Source: Amycolatopsis orientalis DSM 40040 = KCTC 9412 (GTDB lineage: Bacteria > Actinomycetota > Actinomycetes > Mycobacteriales > Pseudonocardiaceae). From it: a DNA stretch of 64,000 nt. Position numbers and translations under genes: made by a program. Below, one piece after another: positions 34,864-42,832 of the stretch. Within the stretch, counting starts at the first letter, position 1. Each line of letters opens with the position of its first letter. Location of the stretch: assembly GCF_000478275.1 (NCBI RefSeq), contig NZ_ASJB01000064.1:1-64000 (forward strand). Reading direction: 5' to 3'. Under the pieces are notes generated by a model. The model did no database searches and was not told where the DNA came from. It saw nothing but the letters and a program-made list of their open reading frames with translations.

Positions 34864-35764
34864 GGCGTTCCCTTTCGTCCGTCAACGTGGCCGCGAGCAG
34901 ATGGGCGACATAGGCCTCGTCCACGGTGTGCACGCCGAGGCGGTTGTTCGTCATGTGCAGGTACGACCGCAGCAGGGAGACGGAACCGCGGGCGCGTTCG
35001 CTCAGCTCACGGCAGTGTTCCGACCACGCTGTCCACTGTGGACATGATCGGATCAGGCGGCGGAGCTGCCCGGCGGAGCGATCGTAGGTGGCGTCGTACA
35101 TTTCGTGCAGGCGTTCCCGTGCCGACGGCGGCTCCCACGAATCCCGGTACCTGGCCAAGAACTCGGCCAGCTCCGCGGTGTCGCTCAGGAACGCGGTGCA
35201 CAGGATCGCGCTCATCCGCACCGAATATCCGAGCCTGGAAGACTTCGTCGAGTGCCGGTCGAGTACTTCGAGCACCGCGTCGCTGGATCGCTCGAAATGC
35301 CATTCCGCCAGTTCCACGCCGTCCGCACCGCCATAGCGGTCGTACTCCGGGACGTATTCCGCCGGATAGCAGCGATTGGTGGCGCGCTCCGGCATCCCGG
35401 CCGCACCGTAGGCGAGTTCCCAGGCGGCTTCGCCGTATTCGGCGACGAACATCGCCCGCCTGGCCTCTTGGCTCGGCTGTTCGGCGGAAAGGCCTTTCGC
35501 GGCCGGGTTCCCGCCGAGGTACCGGCTCAACCAGCGCGTGCTCAGCCGCCGTACCGTCCCGGTTTTCCCGGCGGCGGGCCGCAACCGGAGGCGGACGTGA
35601 TCGCCCTCCACCCAGTACCGGATGAAGAACCAGCCGACGATGAGCCGTCGCAGGCGCAGCCGCCGCACCAGCGGGGCCACGGCTTCCCTCAGCAGCGGTT
35701 CGGGGCTGCCCGGGTAGTGCAGGTGCAGGGCGAGCCAGGGGTCAGCGGTATTCGGCGTTGGCAC
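34844..35764 (-). CDS. Thiopeptide-type biosynthesis protein, SpaB_C domain (predicted glutamate elimination)
   Basis: A 306-aa stand-alone SpaB C-terminal domain, the family that catalyses glutamate elimination from glutamylated Ser/Thr, or the formal [4+2] cycloaddition in thiopeptides. The characteristic opening is WLALHLHYPGSPEPLLREAV, then VGWFFIRYWVEGDHVRLRLRP; later YVPEYDRYGGADGVELAEWHF and LHMTNNRLGV. GTG 35764 is the start (GGGAGG upstream), overlapping the dehydrogenase gene by 23 bp. In lactazole the elimination domain is fused to the dehydrogenase (LazF); here the pair is split. By position I assign elimination, with cycloaddition as the alternative. Confidence 0.85.
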   Translation of the reverse strand: MPTPNTADPWLALHLHYPGSPEPLLREAVAPLVRRLRLRRLIVGWFFIRYWVEGDHVRLRLRPAAGKTGTVRRLSTRWLSRYLGGNPAAKGLSAEQPSQEARRAMFVAEYGEAAWELAYGAAGMPERATNRCYPAEYVPEYDRYGGADGVELAEWHFERSSDAVLEVLDRHSTKSSRLGYSVRMSAILCTAFLSDTAELAEFLARYRDSWEPPSARERLHEMYDATYDRSAGQLRRLIRSCPQWTAWSEHCRELSERARGSVSLLRSYLHMTNNRLGVHTVDEAYVAHLLAATLTDERERHVSGRA

Positions 35765-38270
35765 GGTTCTCCCTCCCGAGCAGGAAACAGACCAACGCGC
35801 GCTCGCCGGTGCCGGTGAACCCCAGCGCCTCGTCGACCACCAGGTGATCGAGGCTGAGGATGGCGCCGCAGCCCAGCCTGACCGCGGCGGCGGCCAGGTA
35901 ACACGACTGCACGACCTGACCGGCCGCGGCGTTGAGGATCCGGTGTCCGCGCGGGCCGAACCGGTCGACGAGGTCGTCCAGGTCACCGGAGACCACCAGC
36001 ACCGCCGCGGCCTGCTGAAGGCTGTAGTTCGGCGTCCGCCTGGTGATCGCGGCGAGGGTTTCCCGCCACCGCTCCGCCGACGGGGCCGGCCCGGCCGCAC
36101 GCAGGCCGCCGCCGGGCCCGTCGTACCGATATCCGCCGGGCGCCAGCTCGTCGACGCGGGTGACCAGCACCGAAAGGTTCGTCCACCCGCCCGCGCCCTC
36201 GGCACGGAGGTCGTCGTCGTGCAGCCGGGTGCGGTGCACGAGGTCGAGCACCTGGTCCAGTTCGTGCCGTCGCACCGGCTGCTCGGTGGTCAGCCCGCCG
36301 AAACTGGACCGGCGACGGTCCATCAGCACGTCCGCCGAGTCGCCGGAAAGTCGTCCGGGCGTGTCCGGTGCCGACCCGGGCCGGGCCGGATCGGGGCGTG
36401 GCTGTCCGGAGAGCAGCGTGGTGCGGTGCACTTCCTGGGTCCAGGAAAAGCGTTGCACGGTGCGGGAGATCTCCACCGGTTCGGCGGGTGGCAGCGAGGG
36501 GACCGGGTCCGGTGCCTTCCCCGTACCGGATCGCCAGGGCAGCGGGATCACGGCCAGCACGGACTCGTCCTCGACGTCCAGTCCCAGTACGGAACCGATC
36601 GCCTCGTCGTCGAACCACAGCAGATGCCTCAGCGGCACGTCGATCCCGTCCGCCAGCGCGCCGATCGTGCCGAGCAGGACCCCGACGTCGAGGGTGCCGA
36701 CCTGGTAGGCGAAGTTGGCGTATTTGAAGGCGTTGTTCCAGAACCGCAACGTGATCACCAGGAACTGGTCGGTGCGGTCCGCGTCCGGATGCCGGACCGC
36801 GGCACGGATCGCCTCGGTCGGGTCGCCGGTCCTGATGTGGTCGAAGGCGTGCTGCGCGGTCGAATAGTGGTGTACCCCCGGTGCCACCGCGCCGTTCGGC
36901 CCCGCCACCAGGTAGAGCCGCAGGGGATAGAGGCCACCGCCGCCTGCCGCGCCGCGGTGCCAGTTCGCCAGCGGATAGCGGCTGAAGCCGGCGTTGGACT
37001 GGGCGGAGTCGAACCGCAGACGACGTCCTCGCGGGCCGTAGGAGGCGCGCAACAGCCAGGCGAGCGTGTCCAGGTCGAGCGCCCGCGTCCCGGCCCCGCG
37101 TTCACCGAACGGCCGCGAGGCGGGCGGCGGCGATTCGGGCAGCGGCCGCAGCAGGCCGCCGGTGAAGGACGGGAACAGCGCCGGACGGTCGGACCACCGC
37201 ACCACCCGGCCGGTCGGCGGGAGCGGGTCGGCGATCACGGCGTGGACGGCGGCCGCGTACTCCCGGACAGTCGTTCCCCGCCGGTCGGGCACGGTCTGGA
37301 AGTCCGGCGGCCGCGGGGTGGCCGAGATCGAAGGCGATCGCTTCGCGTCCGGACGGCAGGCGGGACAACCGGCGGCGACCGGGTGAGTGACGGCGCGTAG
37401 CGTGCGCAGGTGCTGCACGATGGCGACGGTCTCATCGGCCGAGATTCCGGTGAGCAGCCGGAACGCCTCGAACGCCAGTGTCGCGCCGAGGGACCGCGCC
37501 AGCACGGGCGTGTACCCGACGGCCGCCGGGGCGTCGGTGGGCCCGACGGCGGCCCAGGCGCAGCACAGGCCGAGCGCTTCTCCGGCTCGTACGGCGGGTC
37601 CGAGGACCACCCAATCGCCACGGGCGGCGAGCGACAGCATGGCTCCCGTGCGGGGTATGGCGGGCAGCGGTCCTCGGTCACCACACGCCAGCACCAGGTC
37701 GTAGCCGTCGTCGGGACGGGCCCGCGGATCCCACCGCACCACGGAATCGGCCTCGGCACGGACGAGATCGAACTCCGGGCCGTCTTCGGCCGCGATCAGC
37801 ACCGAGCCCGCGCCGTTGCGCACCAGCCCGAGCGCGGCGGCGGCCAGTGCGGGACCGGAGCCGGTGAGCAGGATCCGCGCGGCCCGGAACCTCCCGAACG
37901 CGTGGGCCGGCTCGTTGGTCAGATGCGCGAGGTAACGGATCTGGTCGAGGAACCGCGCCAGGACGTCGGGCTCCAGTTCCCCCGGGTCCAGGTCGAGGAG
38001 AAAGCCGCGCTCGAGAAGTTCGGCGAACAGAGCGCGGATCCGGTCGCGGGCGGCGACGGTCAGCCCGGCGCAGATCTCCGCCGTCGTCCGGGTGCCGTCC
38101 AGGTGGCCGCGGAGCCGGTTGAGGAGACGGTAGGCGTCGTCGCCGTCGAGATGGGCCTTCTCGAGTTCGCTGGTCAGCAGCACACCTCTGGCATCACGGA
38201 GCATCACCGTGTCCGCGCGCAGCAGGGGATGGACACCGAGCAAGGCGGACCGGGTATCGAGGAGGGTCAT
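35742..38270 (-). CDS. SagB-type azoline dehydrogenase with N-terminal E1-like region (LazF-related)
   Basis: An 842-aa protein. Residues 1 to about 320 form an RRE/E1-like half (LLRDARGVLLTSELEKAHLDGDD; nucleotide-fold-like RAARILLTGSGPALAAAAL; zinc-type Cys pair GCPACRP). Two nitroreductase folds follow. The first (about 375-600, ASYGPRGRRLRFDSAQSNAGFSRYP, GGGLYPLRLYLVAG) looks FMN-binding. The second (about 645-842, RRSSFGGLT, QQAAAVLVVSGDLDDL, GQVVQSCYLAAAAVRLG) is also readable. It should oxidise azolines to thiazoles or oxazoles. The E1-like N-terminus fused to two dehydrogenase folds is unusual. ATG 38270. Confidence 0.85.
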   Translation of the reverse strand: MTLLDTRSALLGVHPLLRADTVMLRDARGVLLTSELEKAHLDGDDAYRLLNRLRGHLDGTRTTAEICAGLTVAARDRIRALFAELLERGFLLDLDPGELEPDVLARFLDQIRYLAHLTNEPAHAFGRFRAARILLTGSGPALAAAALGLVRNGAGSVLIAAEDGPEFDLVRAEADSVVRWDPRARPDDGYDLVLACGDRGPLPAIPRTGAMLSLAARGDWVVLGPAVRAGEALGLCCAWAAVGPTDAPAAVGYTPVLARSLGATLAFEAFRLLTGISADETVAIVQHLRTLRAVTHPVAAGCPACRPDAKRSPSISATPRPPDFQTVPDRRGTTVREYAAAVHAVIADPLPPTGRVVRWSDRPALFPSFTGGLLRPLPESPPPASRPFGERGAGTRALDLDTLAWLLRASYGPRGRRLRFDSAQSNAGFSRYPLANWHRGAAGGGGLYPLRLYLVAGPNGAVAPGVHHYSTAQHAFDHIRTGDPTEAIRAAVRHPDADRTDQFLVITLRFWNNAFKYANFAYQVGTLDVGVLLGTIGALADGIDVPLRHLLWFDDEAIGSVLGLDVEDESVLAVIPLPWRSGTGKAPDPVPSLPPAEPVEISRTVQRFSWTQEVHRTTLLSGQPRPDPARPGSAPDTPGRLSGDSADVLMDRRRSSFGGLTTEQPVRRHELDQVLDLVHRTRLHDDDLRAEGAGGWTNLSVLVTRVDELAPGGYRYDGPGGGLRAAGPAPSAERWRETLAAITRRTPNYSLQQAAAVLVVSGDLDDLVDRFGPRGHRILNAAAGQVVQSCYLAAAAVRLGCGAILSLDHLVVDEALGFTGTGERALVCFLLGRENRANAEYR

Positions 38271-38283
38271 GCTGGACTCCGGG

Positions 38284-40179
38284 TCAGTTGAAGGGATGCG
38301 GGTGCCGGGGCAGATCCGCGAGGTTGAGGACGGCCGGTGCCCGGCCGAGCAGACGCGGCACGGTCAGCAGGCGGGGAGTGTCCGCGGTGGCGCGGTGCAG
38401 ATGCCCGAAAGTCAGCCGGAGCGTTCCCGGCACCACGACCTTCACCGCGTACAAGCCCAGTCCGCGGCTCCAGTCGTCCGTCTGGTCCACCACCACGGTG
38501 TCCAGGCCGTGCGCGGCGAGCCGGTCCACCAGCCCGGTCAGCACCCGGGCCAGATCCGTCTCCGGTTCCGGTGGTTCCGGCAGGACTTCGTGGTAGGGCA
38601 ACGGATTCGACATCGTCGGATCCGCGAGCAGGAACTCGTGGAGCTTGCGCGCCGACGGCAGGCCGTGCAGGTCGATGTGATCGTCGAGCCGCCGGACCCG
38701 TGCCGGGTCTCCGAGCATCCGCTCCAGCCGGTGCCGTTCTTCGGCGTCCGGGGCGGGCAGATCGGCCCGGCGGAACGCGCCGACCGCCGTTTCGACGATC
38801 GCCGACCGGAGCGCGACCAGCGGATCCGGATGGGCCCCGGCGGAGAAGTAGACCTGGGGCAGCGGGGAACGCCCGGAGCGCTGCCGGGCCAGTGACAGCA
38901 CGACCGGGATCCCGAACTCGGTGGTCGCGTCGAAGAGCAGGAGTTCGTAACCGATGCGGGCGAGCGCGTCGGTGAGATGACCGGCGAGGTCGTCGCCCTC
39001 GGGCGGCGCGATCCGGCGCAGCGGCGCGTTGGCGTACCACGCCATCAGGAAGGCGTCCCGCTCGACGACTTCGAGCAGCCCCGCCAGCGCGGCCTCTTCG
39101 AGACTGTTGCCCAGTCCGTTGCCGTTGCTGTTGCCGACGAGGATCCGTGGTGTCTCCGGCCGGGCGGGGACACCGTAGTAGGCGAAGTGCTCAGGAACCG
39201 CGAGTGGCCGCTTCTTCGTCATGGACCAGCCGTGGACCCAGGTGATCGGGAGATCCGGCCGGTACGGCACACAGGCGTCCGAAAGACCGGTGAACTCCGG
39301 ATCCGGCAGACCCAGCGACACCGGGTCCACCGCCCTGTCCGGGCCGAGGTCGGCGAACGACGCCCGCAGTACGGTGCGGCGGCCGTGCGGGCGCAGCGCG
39401 AGCCTGCGCTCCAGCGCCTCGAACACGGCCACCCGCTCGGCATCGGCCACGGTGGCCGACCTGCCGAAACTCCACTCCCGCACCTTGCCGACCACGGTGG
39501 CGGCGGAGACCAGCGGCATCGGCGACCGGTCCGTGCGGCCCAGCGCCGTCACCGGCCCGAAGAAGGGATCGGACGCCGCCTCCACGAAGGAAGGGCCCGC
39601 GGTGAGCCGGTTTTCCTGTCGGAAGACCCCGCGGGGGACCGGTCTCGGCGAGGGAGTGAAGCGGGCCGATCCCGGTTCGTCGGCGGGCAGCGGGGCGCAT
39701 TCAGGACAACCCGGCCGGATCGGGACGGTGCGAGGGGTGAGCGTGCCGTCCCGGTTGTCGAGCTGCCACAGCCGGGAGGCTTCGGGATGCGCGGCCAGGT
39801 GCCGGACGAGCGCGGCCAGCGCGGGAAACGACGTGGGCGGAAGCACACCGCCCGAGGTCATGCCGGGATCGGCGGGCAGATCGAGCGCGTGGGAGCGGCC
39901 GAGTTCCGTGCACCGCATACAGCCGGCCAGACCTGGTCCGGTGACCGGTCCGATCACGGTGAAGACCCCGTCGGCTCGCACAGGCAGGAACCGCGCGCCC
40001 GCCGCCGTGACGCCGGCGGCCAGCTCTTCGAGACCTGACCGGGTCCACTCGTCCAGCGTGACCACCATGAGGGCGCCGGGGACGGGCTCCGCCGCGAGTC
40101 CGATCCGGACGGCCGGATCGGACTGCGCACCGCGCAGCCACTCCGCGCACGGCCCGGCTTCCCGTAGATCATGTGTCAT
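38284..40179 (-). CDS. YcaO cyclodehydratase with E1-like N-terminal part (LazE-like)
   Basis: A 631-aa TOMM cyclodehydratase that makes azolines from Cys/Ser/Thr with ATP. The N-terminal part (about 1-220) carries zinc-type Cys pairs GCMRCTEL and GCPECAPL, a remnant of the E1-like C protein. The YcaO domain (about 235-631) has the ATP-binding helices EALERRLALRP and, near residue 345, GNSNGNGLGNSLEEAALAG followed by EVVERDAFLMAWY. The C-terminus RHPHPFN is proline-rich, as expected of azoline-forming YcaO proteins. ATG 40179 overlaps the stop of the RRE/E1 gene; the much longer open frame upstream is a shadow. Confidence 0.92.
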   Translation of the reverse strand: MTHDLREAGPCAEWLRGAQSDPAVRIGLAAEPVPGALMVVTLDEWTRSGLEELAAGVTAAGARFLPVRADGVFTVIGPVTGPGLAGCMRCTELGRSHALDLPADPGMTSGGVLPPTSFPALAALVRHLAAHPEASRLWQLDNRDGTLTPRTVPIRPGCPECAPLPADEPGSARFTPSPRPVPRGVFRQENRLTAGPSFVEAASDPFFGPVTALGRTDRSPMPLVSAATVVGKVREWSFGRSATVADAERVAVFEALERRLALRPHGRRTVLRASFADLGPDRAVDPVSLGLPDPEFTGLSDACVPYRPDLPITWVHGWSMTKKRPLAVPEHFAYYGVPARPETPRILVGNSNGNGLGNSLEEAALAGLLEVVERDAFLMAWYANAPLRRIAPPEGDDLAGHLTDALARIGYELLLFDATTEFGIPVVLSLARQRSGRSPLPQVYFSAGAHPDPLVALRSAIVETAVGAFRRADLPAPDAEERHRLERMLGDPARVRRLDDHIDLHGLPSARKLHEFLLADPTMSNPLPYHEVLPEPPEPETDLARVLTGLVDRLAAHGLDTVVVDQTDDWSRGLGLYAVKVVVPGTLRLTFGHLHRATADTPRLLTVPRLLGRAPAVLNLADLPRHPHPFN

Positions 40180-41720
40180 GGCGTGCTCCCCGGGTCGAGC
40201 GCGACGAACCCGGTCGCCCGCAGCGCGGCGGCCAGTCCGGGGGCAGCTGCTCCGCCGCTGGGCCGCGGCGGCCGGACGTCCGGCAGTGCCCGGCGCAGAC
40301 AACGCTGGAACTCCGGCTCGTGGTCCCTCGGCGGCGACCACAGTTCCGGCCGGGGCCCGGCCACCGGCAGCGTGGCCCCGCACGACAGGAACGGTTCCGG
40401 CGGGGGAGTCAGCCCGGACCGGCGGGCCTGTTCGGCGCCTGCCGCGCCCAGCCAGGCGTGTGCCGCCGCGTCTGCCGCCGTTCCCTCCACCGCCCGGGAC
40501 CGCACTCCGGCGGCATCGGTGACGACGGCGACGAAGACCCCGTCCGCGGGGCGTGCGACCCGGCACCGGGCATCGAGTCCGAATCGGACGGTCACTGTGG
40601 ACAGCCAGCGGGCCGCGGCGGTGTCCGGGTCCGGCCGGTACTCGTCGCCGTCGAGAGGCGTCGTCCTGCCGAGTATCGCGCGGCGCCAGACGATCCCGGC
40701 GGCGTGGAGTTCGTCGCCACCGACCGCGGTGCCCCTGGTGCCGTCCGGATCGAGCCGGCGTCCGGCGGCGGCCAGCCCGGCCGCGAGCCGGGCCGCGTCG
40801 ACGGTCGTTCCCCAGGCGGGTATCCCGTCGGCGACGGCCATGCCCAGCGGAACCTGCCGCAAGGTGGTGAACTCCGGCGCGGCCAGCGAGCCGAGTTCGG
40901 GATCGCACAGCGCGTCGAGAGCGGTCGTCGCCGTGGCGAGGTCCGTGGGTGACGTCGCGATCCCGACCGGCCAAGGATGCGCCGTGGCGCGCAGCGGATC
41001 CGGCCGCACGACGAGGACCCGGGGGCGAGTGCCTGCCGGATCCGCGACCTGCCGCAGCAACCGTTGTACGACGAGGGAACCCGCCAGCTCGGCGACCGCG
41101 CTTTCCGGCGCGGACGTCCCGAGTCCGAGCCGGTCGGCGATCGCGCCACCGTCGTCCGTCTCGGCCTGGCCTGCGAACCCCAGTCGGCGGTCCGCGCCCG
41201 CGAAAGCCTGGAATCCGTCGGCCCGCACCAGGACGAGCCTCGGATCCTGCCCGGCGCGACGGTGGGCCGGTATTCCGCTCAAGGCCAGCGCGGAGGCGGC
41301 CGTCTCGGCGACCGGGCCGGTGCCGGAGACGGTGAATCGGCTGGTGACACACCGGTTCCACGCCTCGGCCGGATCGACCGTCATCTGTTCGAGCCAAGCC
41401 GCGAAGCCCGGCGTGGGACTCGGGATCGCGTGCTCCGCCCAGCCGGCGGGCGACGTCAGCAGCATGCCGTGCTCGTCGAGACTGTCGAGCAGTCCGCGCA
41501 CGATCCGGCCCGCCTTGCCGGTCGAGCAGGCGGACTCGACGGCGTCGGCGCTGAGCCCTCCGGCCAAAACCGGGGAGATCCGCTGCCAGAGAACCGGAAG
41601 GTCAGGACCGCCTCTCGCGGTGAAAGTGCCCAGTGGGCCACGGAACAGCAGGCCCTCGGCCGTGGGCGTCGTCCTGACCCCCGGCCGCAACCGGCGCACG
41701 GACTCCCGTACGGCGGTCAT
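40176..41720 (-). CDS. RRE/ocin-ThiF-like leader-binding protein (LazD-like)
   Basis: A 514-aa protein. The N-terminal 90 residues (LRPGVRTTPTAEGLLFRG, then helices ending LLDSLDEHGMLL) have the winged-helix PqqD/RRE pattern that binds RiPP leader peptides. The rest is a degenerate E1/ThiF fold without clear ATP site (VSGTGPVAETAASALALSG, RVLVVRPDPLRAT). It normally works with the YcaO partner encoded next, to bring the precursor to cyclodehydration. Both ends overlap neighbours by ATGA. Confidence 0.85.
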   Translation of the reverse strand: MTAVRESVRRLRPGVRTTPTAEGLLFRGPLGTFTARGGPDLPVLWQRISPVLAGGLSADAVESACSTGKAGRIVRGLLDSLDEHGMLLTSPAGWAEHAIPSPTPGFAAWLEQMTVDPAEAWNRCVTSRFTVSGTGPVAETAASALALSGIPAHRRAGQDPRLVLVRADGFQAFAGADRRLGFAGQAETDDGGAIADRLGLGTSAPESAVAELAGSLVVQRLLRQVADPAGTRPRVLVVRPDPLRATAHPWPVGIATSPTDLATATTALDALCDPELGSLAAPEFTTLRQVPLGMAVADGIPAWGTTVDAARLAAGLAAAGRRLDPDGTRGTAVGGDELHAAGIVWRRAILGRTTPLDGDEYRPDPDTAAARWLSTVTVRFGLDARCRVARPADGVFVAVVTDAAGVRSRAVEGTAADAAAHAWLGAAGAEQARRSGLTPPPEPFLSCGATLPVAGPRPELWSPPRDHEPEFQRCLRRALPDVRPPRPSGGAAAPGLAAALRATGFVALDPGSTP

Positions 41721-42832
41721 CGAGGACCCGCCGCGAGCTGGTGGCGACGCGCCCGCTCGATGCGCGCCCGCCAGTCCATGCCGGTGATCGATTCGACCGC
41801 CCGGCAGACCAAGGCCGCCGCGAGATAGCGTTCGGCCGGCCGGACGTCGCAGACGGCCAGCAGCAGATACAGGATGTTCATGACGAACCGCTCGATCTCG
41901 AATTCCCGGCGGTCGCCGGTGTCCGGGCTCCAGACCTCACCCAGCAGCCGATGGAACTCGCTGACGTCCTCGCGCAGGTAGATCCGGGCGGTGAGCGGAT
42001 CGTCGAATGCGGCCGCCTTGGCCGACGTCTCCCCTGCGTCCGCGGACCGGAGCTCGCCGCGGTCGTACGCCGCCGCGGCGACGGTTCTCGCCGCGCCGCC
42101 CCAGGAACGCCAGGCGGCCACGAGCGGTTCGTCGAGGTCGTCGGCGTGCCGGACGATCCGGCGGGCCCGGTCCGCGTGTGCCTGCCACAGCGTGTCGTGC
42201 CGGGCACGGATCCGGCCGTCCTCGTCGGTGACGTGCAGATGCGCTTCGAGATGGGACTGGTAGGAGAAGTAGCGCTTGTCCAGCCCGCCGGGACTCGCTT
42301 CGGCGTGCGCGCTCAACACGGTCATCACCGCCCGCACCCGCGCGCCAGCCTTGTCCGCGTGCTCGCCCGCGTCGGCGACGGTCACCGCCACGGCCGGAAC
42401 GCCCAGTGCCAGCAGGTGGTCACGGACCGCCGCGGTGGCGGGCCCGCCGGGGAATCGGGCCCGCGTCGCGGGATCGGGATCCTCGACGTGCACGCTGTTG
42501 TCCGGACGGAACGGCCCATAAGGCGGCGGTACGAGTTCGGCCCGCCCTGCCGCGGTCGCGAGCGCTTGAAGGTCCACTTCGGACAGTGCGGCGCGAGAAG
42601 GATGTTCTCGGAGATACCGCTCCAGCGCGGTGGCCAGCCGCTCGGCCGACCCGGCCGGACCGGACAGCCTGATCCGCAGATGGGGGCCGTGCAGCCAGCC
42701 GCGTTCCAGGTGCGCGGTCACCTCGGGCAAGGCGGCGAGGGTGGGAAGCACCGCCTCGCGCAGCAATGGGGCTTGCAGGGGATCGTGGTAGTGGCAGACC
42801 ACGTCCCGGACGGTTCCGGCCATCTCGGTCAC
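41717..42832 (-). CDS. Thiopeptide-type SpaB_C protein (predicted [4+2] pyridine synthase, LazC-like)
   Basis: A 371-aa protein. It opens with VRDVVCHYHDPLQAPLLREAVLPTL and GPHLRIRLSGPAGSAERL, the short SpaB_C pattern, and has YFSYQSHLEAHLHVTDEDGR and DVSEFHRLLGEVW further on. It lies directly after the LanB-type gene, as lazC does in the lactazole cluster, which suggests it joins two dehydroalanines into the central pyridine and releases the leader. The start is GTG 42832, overlapping the LanB stop (GTGA); an ATG three codons in is possible. Confidence 0.85.
   Translation of the reverse strand: MTEMAGTVRDVVCHYHDPLQAPLLREAVLPTLAALPEVTAHLERGWLHGPHLRIRLSGPAGSAERLATALERYLREHPSRAALSEVDLQALATAAGRAELVPPPYGPFRPDNSVHVEDPDPATRARFPGGPATAAVRDHLLALGVPAVAVTVADAGEHADKAGARVRAVMTVLSAHAEASPGGLDKRYFSYQSHLEAHLHVTDEDGRIRARHDTLWQAHADRARRIVRHADDLDEPLVAAWRSWGGAARTVAAAAYDRGELRSADAGETSAKAAAFDDPLTARIYLREDVSEFHRLLGEVWSPDTGDRREFEIERFVMNILYLLLAVCDVRPAERYLAAALVCRAVESITGMDWRARIERARRHQLAAGPR

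Noticed and set aside
40180..41397. 406-codon upstream extension of the YcaO frame
   Set aside because: Overlaps the RRE/E1-like gene in another frame, is Arg/Gly-rich, and the real ATG at 40179 overlaps the upstream stop as in the rest of the operon.
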